NCBI GenBank assembly: GCA_002118135.1
Contig: BDIU01000132.1
Location: forward strand, 62,001-126,000
Reading direction: 5' to 3'
Length of the DNA stretch: 64,000 nucleotides
DNA from: Trebouxia sp. TZW2008
Taxonomy: Eukaryota > Chlorophyta > Trebouxiophyceae > Trebouxiales > Trebouxiaceae
How positions within the stretch are numbered: the stretch's first letter is position 1; each line of letters opens with the position of its first letter. Made by a program: the position numbers and the translations under genes. The notes below the pieces were generated by a model. It was given only the letters and a program-made list of their open reading frames with translations, was not told the origin of the DNA and did no database searches. Of the stretch, positions 11,390 through 22,400 are shown in pieces.

Positions 11390-14300
11390 TCATGAGTCGG
11401 TCAAGTCAACAACATCATGGGATGTGTGGAAGAACTCATGCCGCAATGCCTGCCGCGCTGTGATGCGGTTCTGCGGCTGATACTGCAACAGCTTGTGCAG
11501 CAGATTGCATAGGGCATCCAGGTGCGGTTTCACTGACGCCTCTCCAGAGTCCTTGAGTATCTGCCGCAACCCAGTCATCTTGTCTACAGCTCTGCAACAA
11601 GCAATCAACACGGTCAAGATCTCTTGATATGTATTGCTACTGTACAGTAAGCAGTGCGGCAGCCTTGCCCAGAACGGCCTTTGTCTTGTACTACTTATAG
11701 CAAGCATATCCTGAGCATTGGGCAAGCAGTTCCTTGTCTTGTTGAGTACAAGCAAAAATGACAGGGGGAGCAAAGGTACAGGCGGCACAGCTGGCATGGT
11801 AGCGACTGCATACACGTCTGACATGCACAGCTCTGAACAGCTCAGTATGAGCTTTGCTGTTTGCTGTCTGGATCTGCAAACAGCTACAAGCCTGAATGCG
11901 TCCCATGCTTCATTCCAGTGCGATTTAGCAAGGAAGCTTTCTTGCAATAAGGGGAAGGCTACTGCTTTCTGTGAGCTGCAAGCTGAAGCCTGCTCAACAA
12001 AAAGCCATTATCGCAGATAATGTACCTGATGCTGCGCTTGTGAGCGTCAGCGGGCCAGTTGAGGCGGAAATCCCGGCCCACAAAGCAGTCATGCATGCCC
12101 TTGGAGGCCTGAGCCATGGCTTTGGGGATGGGCCCTAGCACGGCCTGCATCATGGCTAGGTGCTCCATGTTCTCATGCGTCTGAAACAATGCATCCCCTG
12201 CACAGGCAAAGAACATGCTCTGATGGGCAGTTCCATTACAATGCCATATCGCAACTTCATGATTTGGCGCAAGGACTCGACAGGGCCTGCATCATGGCTA
12301 GGTGCTCCTTGTTCTCATGCGTCTGGAACAGCGCATCCCCTGCATGAGCAATGCATTGTCTCAACATGCTTTTGAAAGGCAGGATAAGTCTGCACTGAAG
12401 ATTCGTCCAGTTCTTTTGACCTAGCCAGCAGGTTTAAGCTGACTGAAATGGTATCTCTTGAGCCAAGACAAAGGCTAGGTCTCTGTTGCAGAATGCAAAG
12501 GCAACACTCTCATCAGCATTGCCGCATCAGTGACAAGGCAACACTCTTCTCAGCATTGCCGCATCAGTGACAAGGCAACACTCTTATCAGCAGTGCCGCA
12601 TCAGTGACAAGGCAACATGTACACACAGGCTCAGGTTCAGGCACAGACCCAGAGATCAGGCTCAAACTCTGCCTCAAAGTCACATCTCAATCAGACCCGA
12701 GTCAAAATGAGACTCACAGGATCTGAAACTTCAGAACCTGCTTGAACAAAACGGATCTGGCACACAGGCTCAGACGGACAGGTCAAAGTCAGACTCCAAT
12801 TCTGCTTCAAATTCACACATGGGTGAGACTCAAAGCCAGATTCAAACTGAGAGCTGAGCTCAGAATATTCAAGCTCGCACTCCAGCACTCAAACTCAGGC
12901 CCAGACTCAGAGTCAGGTTTAGGTCTGTGCAAGTTGTACCTGTGACAAGGTCTGCAAAGCTTTGCCTCAAACTTAGACTCGGGTTCACTTGCGCCGACAC
13001 TCGAACTGAGGCTCAGACTTGTCTATACTGAGTCTGTGACAAATGTGATAATGCTTTGGCTCAGATTTGGGCTCATGTTGACCGCCAAATGTAGCCTTAC
13101 TCTCAGACTAAGCCCAAACTAGGATAACCTTAAGGACTAGAGCAGATGCAAGCAGAGTTTACCTGCAACAAGATCCACAAGTTTTGGACCCAACTGTAGG
13201 CCGAAGGTCTAACCCTGAAACTCAGACTGACACTCAGCCTCCAACCGAGACTCACATTGAGGCTCATACAAATTCAGAGCATGCCTGTGGCAAGCTCCAC
13301 AAGGCTTCTTGTGCTCAAACTCAGACTGATCCTCAGAGTCAGGCTCAGAACCAGACTAATTCCCATACTCAGACTGATGCTCAACTCTGGGCATACCTGT
13401 GACAAGCTCCACAAGTATGCAGCCGACGCTCCAGATGTCTGCTTCAAAGCTCCAGCCCAAGCCCAGGATCACTTCAGGCGCCCTGTAGTGGCGAGTGGAC
13501 ACAATGGTGCTGTGGTACTGGTCCTGGAAGGTGGCGCTGCCAAAGTCTATCACCTTGATCTGATTTGTGGCAGGCTGAAGAGGAGCGGACTTCCTGCAAG
13601 GGAAACAGGTTGTACAGTTGTCAGATTCTGTATCTGATTGCGTTATGCAGTCAGCACTGGCTTACAGTTTGCGTCGTCAGCTCGCCTTTCTTGACTCTTC
13701 TTGATGCAAAATTTGCCTGATTAAGGAGCCACATCTCACAAGAAAGATCCTGGAGTCATCTTGGCCTTGCCGGCTTTGCATTAGTGACGCAACAACAGCT
13801 TTTGCAGCGCATCACAAATCACAGGGAACAGGACGCTGCAGTTGTGCGCTGCGTGCCAGGACAATTTGTAAGACAAGTGCTGCAAAGCAAAGTGCTGCAA
13901 GTATTATGCTCCAAAGCCTGATGCTGCAGGGCTCAATGATGCACAGCTGAGGACTGAAATGCTAGCCAGCAGTGGGCTCTGCAGTGCAGCGTGCAGAGCG
14001 CTGACAACACAATGGGCGTGACAGCTAACAGAGGCTGCAATCAACCTCAAAGTGCCGCAATACTGGACTCAATCAAGAGCAGAAACTCTGAGTCATAAAG
14101 CAGCATGTCTAGCCAGCAGAAACGGGACAACTAGAAATGCATAAAGCATGCAACAAACCTTATGCCTGGCGTGGAAAATTTCCTGTCATCATGGCAAACA
14201 GCCAGCAGCATGTTTCCAGGCTTCAGATCAGCGTTTATCAACTCAAAGCCGTGCAGATAACAGTCACATTCAAGCAACAAGACCCAATCAAAAGCAGCAG

Positions 14301-16326
14301 ACCTGATCTGCACCAGTCGCAATGCAGCAGACCTTGTCAGCAAACATGGGACAAGTGGGAAATTGCAGGAAGCAGGCAACAAACCTGATGCCTGGCGTTG
14401 GGGATTTCCGGTCATCATGGCAGACAGCCAGCAGGATGTTCTCAGGCTTCAGATCTGTGTGGATCAACTCAAGGCCATGCAAGTAAGCTACGCTCTCCAG
14501 CAACTGACGCCCAAAGTCACGCACAACATCAATCCTGAATGGGCGGTATGAATTGACCCTCAGGAAGTCATACAGACTGAGCCCCAACTTTTCAAACACC
14601 TGCATAGCATGCAAGTTTTATGCTTTCACCCTTGAAGACTCACAGAGGCTAAGCCCCAAATACTTGCAGCACTGTACCAGGCTCAAACTGGGTGACACAT
14701 TGAGAGGAAGAAGAAGAAGAAGAGGACTCTACACAGCCTGAACAGCTTGTCTCGATAGGCTGATACAAATGCAGCAATAGTTGGCATGTAGCAGCATGAA
14801 GCAGATCATAACTTTGGAGTCATAAAACCATGTGAACACTGTGAGACTGTAATGCCTGGTCCAAAGTTGTGCACGGCTTGAATTGCACATACAAATTGCC
14901 GTAAGCGGCGCCTATGCCTGCTGCAGGCAATGCACTGAAACAGCGCCAAGGAGAATGTGACTCGACACAGCTTCAACAGCTTTCGCAAGAGCCTTATACA
15001 AATGCAACAGGTACCATTCAACAGCATGACGCGGCAGCCTAACGCTTTGCAAACATGAAAGCATGTGAGCACGGTGATGCAACAGTGCCAGGTCCAAGTT
15101 TGTGCCCGGCTTGAGTTGCTCATACAAGTTGACTTGTGCCGCACTTATGCCTGCTGCATACAATTGCAGAGAAGGGCACAAGTGTAAACGCTGTGCTTTG
15201 GCTCACCATGCAAACATGACTCCTATAGTCAAACCACTCCTGTAGGTGCACACAGTGCCATCTGTTCTGAGGATCGTTCTTTTCCAATGTATTCAACACC
15301 TCCAGCTGCATGACATTGCCATGGCTTAGATGCCAGTATGGGGTTGGGGTTAGGGTTTATCTACTTGGAGATCACTTTTTGGTCAATTTGCCACTGTGAA
15401 GGCAAAACAAAGCTGGCTCAAAACATGTTGAGCTAACTCTGAACAATGATGAGCATGGCTCAAGCGCAGTCTAGGGTTGCCAATTGTTGCACAGCATGCA
15501 TTACATGTGTCTTCTGACCTCTATCATTGCTGCATCCCTGTACTTCTTGACATTTCGCACAATCTTGATGGCAACATATGCTCTATGCTTTCTGTCCCAG
15601 CATTCCAGCACACGCCCAAATGTGCCTACAGTCACAAGGGTTGAGCCACAAGCTGATGCAATTACCCAAAGAATGGTCAATGATCAGCATGTAACAGGCT
15701 GCTCAGCATTGCATGATGCTCAGCAAGGCATACCTTCGCCCATTTTGCTCAATATTTTGTCTGCAATACCAACACATCATGTGAGTACTGAATCGGGAGT
15801 GTGCTGATCAGAAGCAATGCAACAAAGCCTTACATCTTGATGTCAAGTTTTCGCCCAGCTGAAAGACAAAATGCCCATCCTGCAGGTTGAAAGGAAAAGG
15901 GATGTCAGGGGATGTCAGCAACATCCTCCTCAGAGGGTAAGGCCAGCCCGGTTGAGCTAGCGCTTGCGCAGACATGCTCACCTTATCGTCTGCTCTCAGA
16001 GCAGGCGATGGTCTGTTCGGGACTATGAAAGCTGAAGTGTCTGTTGGTGCCGGAACTCCGGGACGCTCAACAGTCTGATACACCGGATGAGCACCCAAGC
16101 TCTGCAGAAAACCTCACGTAAGTGATATGGACAAGCCTCGGATGCAGCTGCCGATTGCAAACGATCATCTGCGCACCCTTGAGACTGCTTCGCGTGGGTG
16201 TCGTCGGTCATCCTCAACGTTGAGGGTATCAGACCTGAGCTTTTTGTCAACGTGAGCGGGCCAAGAAACATCATTTGCCGCTTCCTCTAGGCTTTCCCGC
16301 GACCGCTTGCCATTTCTCGTCGTCAT
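11390..16326 (-). CDS. AFC/CLK-type LAMMER dual-specificity protein kinase
   Basis: A kinase that phosphorylates SR splicing factors in plants and animals. Exons join in frame. A likely first exon is at 16326-16179 (ATG, basic N-terminus). The next ends RADDK near 15982, then: [15 protein letters not shown]; a mini-exon near 15765-15730 ([10 protein letters not shown]) carrying the start of the glycine-rich loop; [13 protein letters not shown] with the VAIKIVRNV lysine (15623-15515); [11 protein letters not shown] with [11 protein letters not shown] (to 15209); [14 protein letters not shown] with the catalytic loop [11 protein letters not shown] (14602-14393); IDFGSATF, a DFG variant, with [11 protein letters not shown] (13604-13397); [11 protein letters not shown], the LAMMER motif with its final residues altered, with FRLNWP (12199-12026); and [13 protein letters not shown] near the C-terminus, stop at 11390. 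The length is typical of AFC kinases. The first exon is the least certain part. Introns hold minisatellites and dead exon copies. Confidence 0.92.
12270..12347 (-). repeat. Decayed copy of the LAMMER-motif exon
   Basis: Minus-strand repeat of the exon start at 12199 (GGGATGCATTGTTTCAGACG), reading GGGATGCGCTGTTCCAGACG after the same CATGCAG acceptor. It runs to the LAMMER region and then diverges. It lies 5' of the functional exon, about 146 bp away. Confidence 0.8.
12497..12616. repeat. 37-bp tandem repeat, about 3.3 copies
   Basis: The unit begins AAGGCAACACTCTTCTCAGC and ends GCCGCATCAGTGAC. Copies are nearly identical, suggesting a recent minisatellite inside an AFC kinase intron. Confidence 0.9.
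12617..13396. repeat. CAGACT/CAGGCT-rich degenerate array with exon-tail copies
   Basis: About 780 bp of AFC intron is built from variants of TCAGACTCAGGCTCA. Inside it, the donor-side tail of the following exon (CCTGTGACAAGCTCCACAAG on the plus strand, real at 13397) recurs near 12939, 13028, 13165 and 13286, so each larger unit of about 110-130 bp carried an exon end plus the CAGACT stretch. Small ORFs here are products of the repeat. Confidence 0.75.
14140..14275 (-). repeat. Decayed copy of the kinase catalytic-loop exon
   Basis: The end of the exon at 14602-14393 is repeated downstream: [19 protein letters not shown] becomes [19 protein letters not shown], followed by CHDDRK. Replacement of the catalytic-loop histidine and the N of the PEN motif means an exon using it could not make an active kinase. 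Confidence 0.85.
14728..15195. repeat. About 240-bp imperfect tandem duplication in AFC intron
   Basis: 14728-14960 and 14967-15195 share an ordered series of matches (CACAGC..AACAGCTT, ATACAAATGCA, AACCATGTGAACAC versus AAGCATGTGAGCAC, TTGTGCACGGCTTGA versus TTGTGCCCGGCTTGA, CTTATGCCTGCTGCA). Identity is roughly 75% by eye. Neither copy resembles a kinase exon. Confidence 0.7.
15336..15358. repeat. Short interstitial telomere-like motif
   Basis: GGGGTTGGGGTTAGGGTTTA resembles the plant/green-algal telomere unit (TTTAGGG complement register) for about three imperfect units, inside an intron. It may be chance or a repaired break. Confidence 0.4.
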
Positions 16327-16613
16327 GCAGATGACGGGGCACTCGCCGGTGCCCGAGCCCGGTTAACGCTTGCAGCGAGAGACGTTGAGCGAGTTGAGCT
16401 TGAACAAAATTTTAATGGCAAATTTCCCATCAAGAAATAACGGGAATGTTGAACCAATTTGCAAGCTGTTGTGCAGCGAAGGCCTTTTCGCGGCGGCTTC
16501 ATAGGGCGGTAGAGAGGTAAGCAGGAGATCAGTGCTCTGACTTGTCCAACATCCTTGTCAGTGTTGCGCCGTTCAATTAGCTTGCTTGGTGTACAGGCCC
16601 GAAAGCCAACACC

Positions 16614-18819
16614 ATGGTGTCGCACAACAATGTGATTCCCAACCAGCACTTCAAGAAAAAGTGGCAATTTTACGTCAAGACCTGGTTCAACCAGCCTGCA
16701 CGCAAGACCCGCAGACAAAACGGTCAGTAGTGACAATAGCAAGCATAGTCTGGCCCCCTGACTGACGATGGCAGTACTCTGACTAGCCTTTTTCCTGCAG
16801 CTCGTGCTGAGAAGGCCAGGAAAGTGTTCCCTCGTCCAGTTGCCGGTGCCTTGAGGCCAGTTGTGCACGGGCAGACAATCAAGTACAACTTGAAAAAGCG
16901 ATATGGCAGGGGCTTCACTCTGGAAGAGCTGAAGGTATTGCTTATTGCTGCGCAGCAAGCAATTAGTCAGGGCTGACCTTGGTCAGCTGTTGTGTTGTTG
17001 AGCCTTTATCAAGCCCGGCAACTCAAGTCATGGGAATGGCTGTGCAGGAGGCAGGCATTGCTGCCAAGACAGCCAGAACCATTGGTATTGCTGTAGACCA
17101 CCGCAGAAAGAACAGATCTCTTGAAAGTCTTCAGGTGCACCCAGCCTTCACAATTCTCTTTTGGGTGTTGTGCACTGCAAGACAGCAACAGCATCTTACA
17201 AATGATGCTGGGCGTGAGCATTTGAGCTTACCCATTGCTGCTGGACAGATAGCCATCTCTCGGCTAACTGTCTAGATCACTTCCATTATGCTGCATCTTC
17301 CTGAGTGTTGCTGCTTGTGCTGCATCTTCTTGGATGTTGCTGATTGTCACAAGACAGAGCCGTGACATCCTACCCGCGCTGTCGTAGGAGAATGCCAACA
17401 GGCTGAAGGCATACAAGAGCAAACTGGTGGTGTTCCCCAGGCGCTCCAAGAAGCCCAAGCAGGGTGACTCTTCAGCTGAGGAGCTATCAACCGTCCAGCA
17501 GCACTCTGGCCGCCGCGTGTTGCCAATTGTACGCGAGAAGCCAGAGGCAGAGCTTGTGGACATCCCAGCTGAACTCAAGGCAAGAATGTGCATATTTAAA
17601 ACCAAACTAAAGGGATGTGGCAAAATCATGTGCAGTTCCTTCTCTTGGCAGGAATTTTTATATTTACAACCAGACTTGAGGGATATGGCAACGCCATGTG
17701 CATTTCTTGTCTCGGCAACGCTGCAAACATGCAAAAATGCTTGCCTGGCCTGCAACAACTGCCGGCAGGGCAAGCATTTCTGCAGTGCGACAAGACTAAC
17801 AGCGGGCTATAGCCAGCCGCTCATGACGCCTGTCACCCCCGTGCTTGCAAAGGTTGGCAACTTATTATTCTTTTCACCCACATTCCTCCACTCAAGCTCT
17901 ACAATCCTTCCGGTCACAAGTCATCATAAGCAGTGCAAGAAATTGCAGCGGTCAGAGGCTGCATCAGGTCTGAGCCAGCCCACGTGGTTCAGTCGCTTTC
18001 CAGATGCTGTGAATCAGTCTATGAAGATGGTGAGCTGTCGCCAGAGTTGCACATCCTGTCAGCACCCAGATGTAGCATCATGCACAGCAGGGCAGCCTGA
18101 GCAGCAGTCAGCAGCGCTTGAAAGCATTGCCAGATCAGTTGTCAGAGCCATCATGCTTTCATGTCTACCAGCAGCACCATTTAGTCAAACAGCCATCAAC
18201 ATAGCTGTGTGCTGCTTGTGCTGCATGACACCACATGCCACATACAGCTGCTATGATGGCGGCGGATCACGCTGTGCAGTTGCAGCAGTCATTGCCATGC
18301 TGCTCAAGGAGGGCATGCAATTAGTCAGCATGTGATTCTTGGAGGCAGCTGTTTTCTCAGACAGGTCTCTTGTCAGGAGTTGCTGAGTCACTGGCCCCCA
18401 GGGTAGACTTGCGCTTCAGGCGGTTTGCATTGCTCAGCTTGATGCCCAACTTTAGCATGAGGGCCAATTTGTTTCCAAAGAAGCTGTTGGACCAATCTCC
18501 CTGAGGAGTGCAAGCCCAGCAGCTTTGCTTCAAGGCACACCCTGATCAGCTGCCTTTGCTTGCCAGACACATATCCACCTGTGGTGTCAAGCCAGGCATT
18601 TTGACGAGTCACATCTGGCTCCCTACCTTGGATTAGAACTTCTATGATAGAGTAGCGTGCATACTGTCAGCAGCATTGCTTAGGATTTGATGGTGGCTGC
18701 AGGAGGGCGAGCGTGCCTACTACAAGTTGCGGCTGGAGCGCACCAACAAGAAGTTGGTGGGTGTGCGCGCCAAAAAGGCAGCAGAGGCTGCAGCTGAGGA
18801 GGCAGCCAAGGCTAAGTAG
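16614..18819 (+). CDS. RPL13: Large-subunit ribosomal protein eL13 (RPL13)
   Basis: Cytosolic 60S ribosomal protein. Five exons: 16614-16722, 16801-16934, 17048-17134, 17388-17579 and 18703-18819, giving 212 residues, close to plant eL13. The start [18 protein letters not shown], the conserved ARKTRRQ and [12 protein letters not shown] stretches, [24 protein letters not shown] and the alanine/glutamate/lysine-rich C-terminus all fit the family. Intron 4 (17580-18702) is 1.1 kb and starts with GC (CAAG|GCAAGA). It divides AELK from [15 protein letters not shown] in phase 0, matching the uninterrupted family alignment. The gene is divergent from the AFC kinase, with about 290 bp between the two start codons. 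A TGTAA lies 25 bases after the stop. Confidence 0.96.
17599..17721. repeat. About 61-bp direct duplication in eL13 intron 4
   Basis: The segment starting CATATTTAAAACCAAACTAA is followed at once by a diverged copy starting TATATTTACAACCAGACTTG; both contain GATRTGGCAA and CATGTGCA. Not coding. Confidence 0.7.
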
Positions 18820-18843
18820 ATTAGTCATATGGCAGCCCCCCTT

Positions 18844-18848
18844 TGTAA
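18844..18848 (+). other. TGTAA putative poly(A) signal of eL13
   Basis: TGTAA 25 bases beyond the eL13 stop matches the usual chlorophyte polyadenylation signal. A five-base motif alone is weak evidence. Confidence 0.45.
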
Positions 18849-19303
18849 TCAGATCTGCGCATACGTAATCAGTTCTTTGCGATAGTCGCTGATGCATCTG
18901 TGTAGAAATGCATGCATCACAACTGGCTTTGATTGCAATCGACAGCGCATTGTACTGCTCTGTGACATGCATTGCTTCCAGCAGATCCGATCTTTGCAAC
19001 GCGAGATCAGTGCATGGTACGGATGCAGAAGTGCGTAGACGAACTGTAATGTTTGGACTTCACTGGGGAGTCACAGGAGACCGTCACAAGCCTGCACTGA
19101 ACAAATTGTTTCTAAGCGACACAAACGAAGGCGTTTGCATATAAATGCTATGCCTCACAGTACGCTGTCAACAGACTCACGAACAAACAGTACCTACAGC
19201 AGGGATACTACCGGTATTGAAGTAGTTGCCTACATATGGCACAATGTCACACGCACACAGCAATCAACTAAAGCTTGATTGGGCCTTTATTCAACAAGAG
19301 GAA

Positions 19304-19308
19304 TTACA
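19304..19308 (-). other. TGTAA putative poly(A) signal of the CHUP1-like gene
   Basis: On the minus strand TGTAA occurs about 112 bases after the stop at 19420. Confidence 0.4.
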
Positions 19309-19419
19309 CAGCACATCCTGAGGCGCAAATGCAATGCTGCCTTTTTACACGCTGCTTGCAACCTCTCAAAACACTAACTCATCACTACGACCGTCACATC
19401 TACTCACTTTGCAAAGAGT

Positions 19420-22400
19420 CTACCGCCTTTGCACATGGTCAAATCTCTGTCCATTGCTGTTGACAAATTTGGTGGTGTCCTTGAGCCAAGTGGGATCCAT
19501 TGATCGCATGTAGTATTGTGTCAGCCTCTTCACCTTCCCAAACAGCTCAGCAGAGTCAACATTGAACCCACCAGCAAACTGGTGAGCCTTGTACGCAATG
19601 CGCACAGCGTCCGACAGGTGCAGCAGGCATTGCTCATTCTTCAGAGCAGTGGACCTCTCCAGGTTTGCCACCTCAAACAAGATCCTGCAGCATCAAACAC
19701 TGCATTTGCACAAGTATATTCTGTGCACAGAATTGTGCTGCTAGTGCATGAGTTTATGACAGTCAACGAGCAGATGCCTACTTTCAGAGTATTGGACCCC
19801 CTGGAAATCAGCAATACACAATGTTGTGCTGACAAACATGACAAGCCAGTCGTGAGCTGTGGCAAGGCGATGTGTAATCACAGCAAAGGGGCACAGGGCA
19901 TGGCAGAATTTCACAACTGCTGCGATGACCACTGGGCAGGTGCATCAATTTGACGCCACCTCTGTGCTCAATGCTGCATTGTCTAGAACTATGCACAATA
20001 GGTAAGCCAGTGGGGCTGTCGCCAGCATACATCGAAACCAAATTCTTAGTGAATGTCCCAGATTCTTCACTACTGTATTGTCAACACACCTTTTGAACAA
20101 GGTGGCAACAAAATTCCAATACTGCTTTGTCAACACACATTCTCTGCAAAATGGTGACAGATCAAACAACGTATGAATACTTTGCAAATGCTCACCTGGA
20201 CATGTAGATGACAGCCAAATGCAGTGAAGCGTGCCGAGTGGCCTTGAATGCCGCCCGGTCCCATGGGATTCCATGGTTGCCAAAGCGCCGCTCTGCCAAC
20301 TCCTGCCTGTTAGTCAGCCAGTCCACACGAGCCCTTGCTGTGTCAAAGAACTCCTCAATGCGTGCTGCCTCTTCCAAACAGGTGCCCTGCAGGAACCACA
20401 AACGTGAGTATGCCTTGTGCTCTACAGTCACTATGCTACACTGAGTTTTCTGCAGCTGCACTGAAGCTATGTCACACGACATCTGTGGATCTCTGCTGCG
20501 TCTTCTAGACAAGTGCCCTGCAATCACCACACGATTGAGTATGCATTGGGCTCTACAGTCACTGTGCTGTACTTAGCTTCTTGCAGCACGAGACTCCACA
20601 ATGCGTGTTGCTTCTCCCAGACATGTTTCCTGCAGTAACAACAAGCATGAGTGTCCCTTGTGCTCTACAGTCACTGAGCACACACAAAATTCAGCAGCTA
20701 TGTCAATGAAGTCCACAATGCGTGCTGCCTCTTCTAGACAGGTGCCCTGCAATTGGCACAGGCATGGGTCGACATGCTCTGTTGCTCGCGGAAACAAAAG
20801 TAAGGCCAAGTTGGGGGTGGACAAAACTCCATGCAGTTACTGCTGTTGCAGCACAAAAGCTTTTGATGCTGCACTCAAGTCATCTAATGGCATGTAAGGG
20901 CTTACCAAAGCATATTTTGAGGCATATCCCAGCAGGTAGCTATGCTGCCTAGTAACATGACATGCACAAGACGTGAGCTAAATTTGAGCAAATGGCCATC
21001 GTATAGCGCTTCAGTGTAGATCGTTTACCTCAACAGACATGTGTACAGACATGAGGCGTACCTGCTGCAACATCCATTTCTGGTACTTGACTTGCAGATA
21101 GTTGAGCTCCCGGAACTGTCCAGCAGCTTCACGAAGCACATCCAGACGCTGCTTCGGCCAGGCGTCAAACTGGCTCACAGTCAAACCCTCATCGGCCCTC
21201 AGCACAGACAGCTGCTGGTCAGCTTCCTGGACCAAGGGCAGTACATCCTCCATGCTGCGCAGTCTTGTAGTGCTGATTTGGGCGCCAAGCTTTGTCAGCA
21301 TTCTTGAATGCTTCTCAGCTTCTGCTTGAGCTGCCTGTGCCAACCACAAAGATACACCTCAGCTCACATCAAGGATACCAGAATTCTGTCCTTGTGCAAG
21401 TAAGCCATGCCACGACACATCAGTCAAGCTCAATCCATTTATCATGAATAGAGCTTGCTGGCATCTGCTGGAGCTGCCTGTGCCGACCGCACGAATGCAA
21501 ATCAGCTGACATTGATCAAGTCAGAGTGATAGGGATTGGCAGCTAGACCAAGGGTCATCAATGCAATCAATTTTGCACTAGTCCTTTCAGGAATTTTGCT
21601 TGGCTGCACATCTGTACAACAGGGTAAAGTTTTGTCACTGTCATTTCCTTGAGCCAAGGAAAGCACTGTCAAGCATGTAACGTTCATGCACTCAGACTGC
21701 ACTGTGAGCTCATGAACAGTGTACGCGCACAAGCGTTGGAGATTGAGAGACTTAGCGCAGACATGATGAATGTGGCGTGTACAGGCACACCTGCAGAGCA
21801 CTAGGGCTTTCTGCTAGGGCTCTCTGCCTGGCTTGCTCATCTGCTGGGCTTAGGGCTTGATAGGGCTTCATGCCATTCAGCAAGCTGGTCTTGACATCTT
21901 GGGTGTTCAAGTCTTGGACCATGAAGTCGTCACCCATCACCTTCCTCAACTCTTGGTACAGATGCACAACCTGCAGCAATTCACAATTTGAGACCTGCTT
22001 GATCTGTGCACAAACGCCAAAGTGTGGTTCAAATGCACAATCTGCAGCACTAGCCCCGCCTCTTCAGTGCACAGACACCAAAGTTTAGGGGTGGAGCCAT
22101 CTAGGAAAGTCAGCTCTTGAGGTTAAGACTGCAGTTTAGGGGTGGAGCCATCTAGGAAAGTCAGCTCTTGAGGTTGAGACTGCATTTGAAAGGTGAATGA
22201 CGCTCATTAATTCTGCAACAGTGGGTGATTGATACCTGAGGGGCTCGGCGAACAGCTGGATCTCCTGGTTTCCGAGTGGCATCAAAGTTTTTCTCATTGG
22301 CATTGACCAGCAGTGACGCCAGCTTCTGTGATGCCTTCTCCAGCAGCTGCCGGCTCTGCTCCTTGCTCTGACTCATGGCCACATTGTTCCCGCCACCTGA

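Noticed and set aside
13184..13402. Thr/Gln-rich ORF ([12 protein letters not shown] type)
   Set aside because: Translation of the CAGACT minisatellite inside an intron.
16323..16958. 211-codon minus-strand ORF
   Set aside because: Antisense to eL13 exons 1 and 2; reads no known protein.
17427..18335. 302-codon plus-strand ORF
   Set aside because: It is eL13 exon 4 read through into the GC-AG intron; after AELK it has no family similarity, and the real C-terminus is at 18703-18819.
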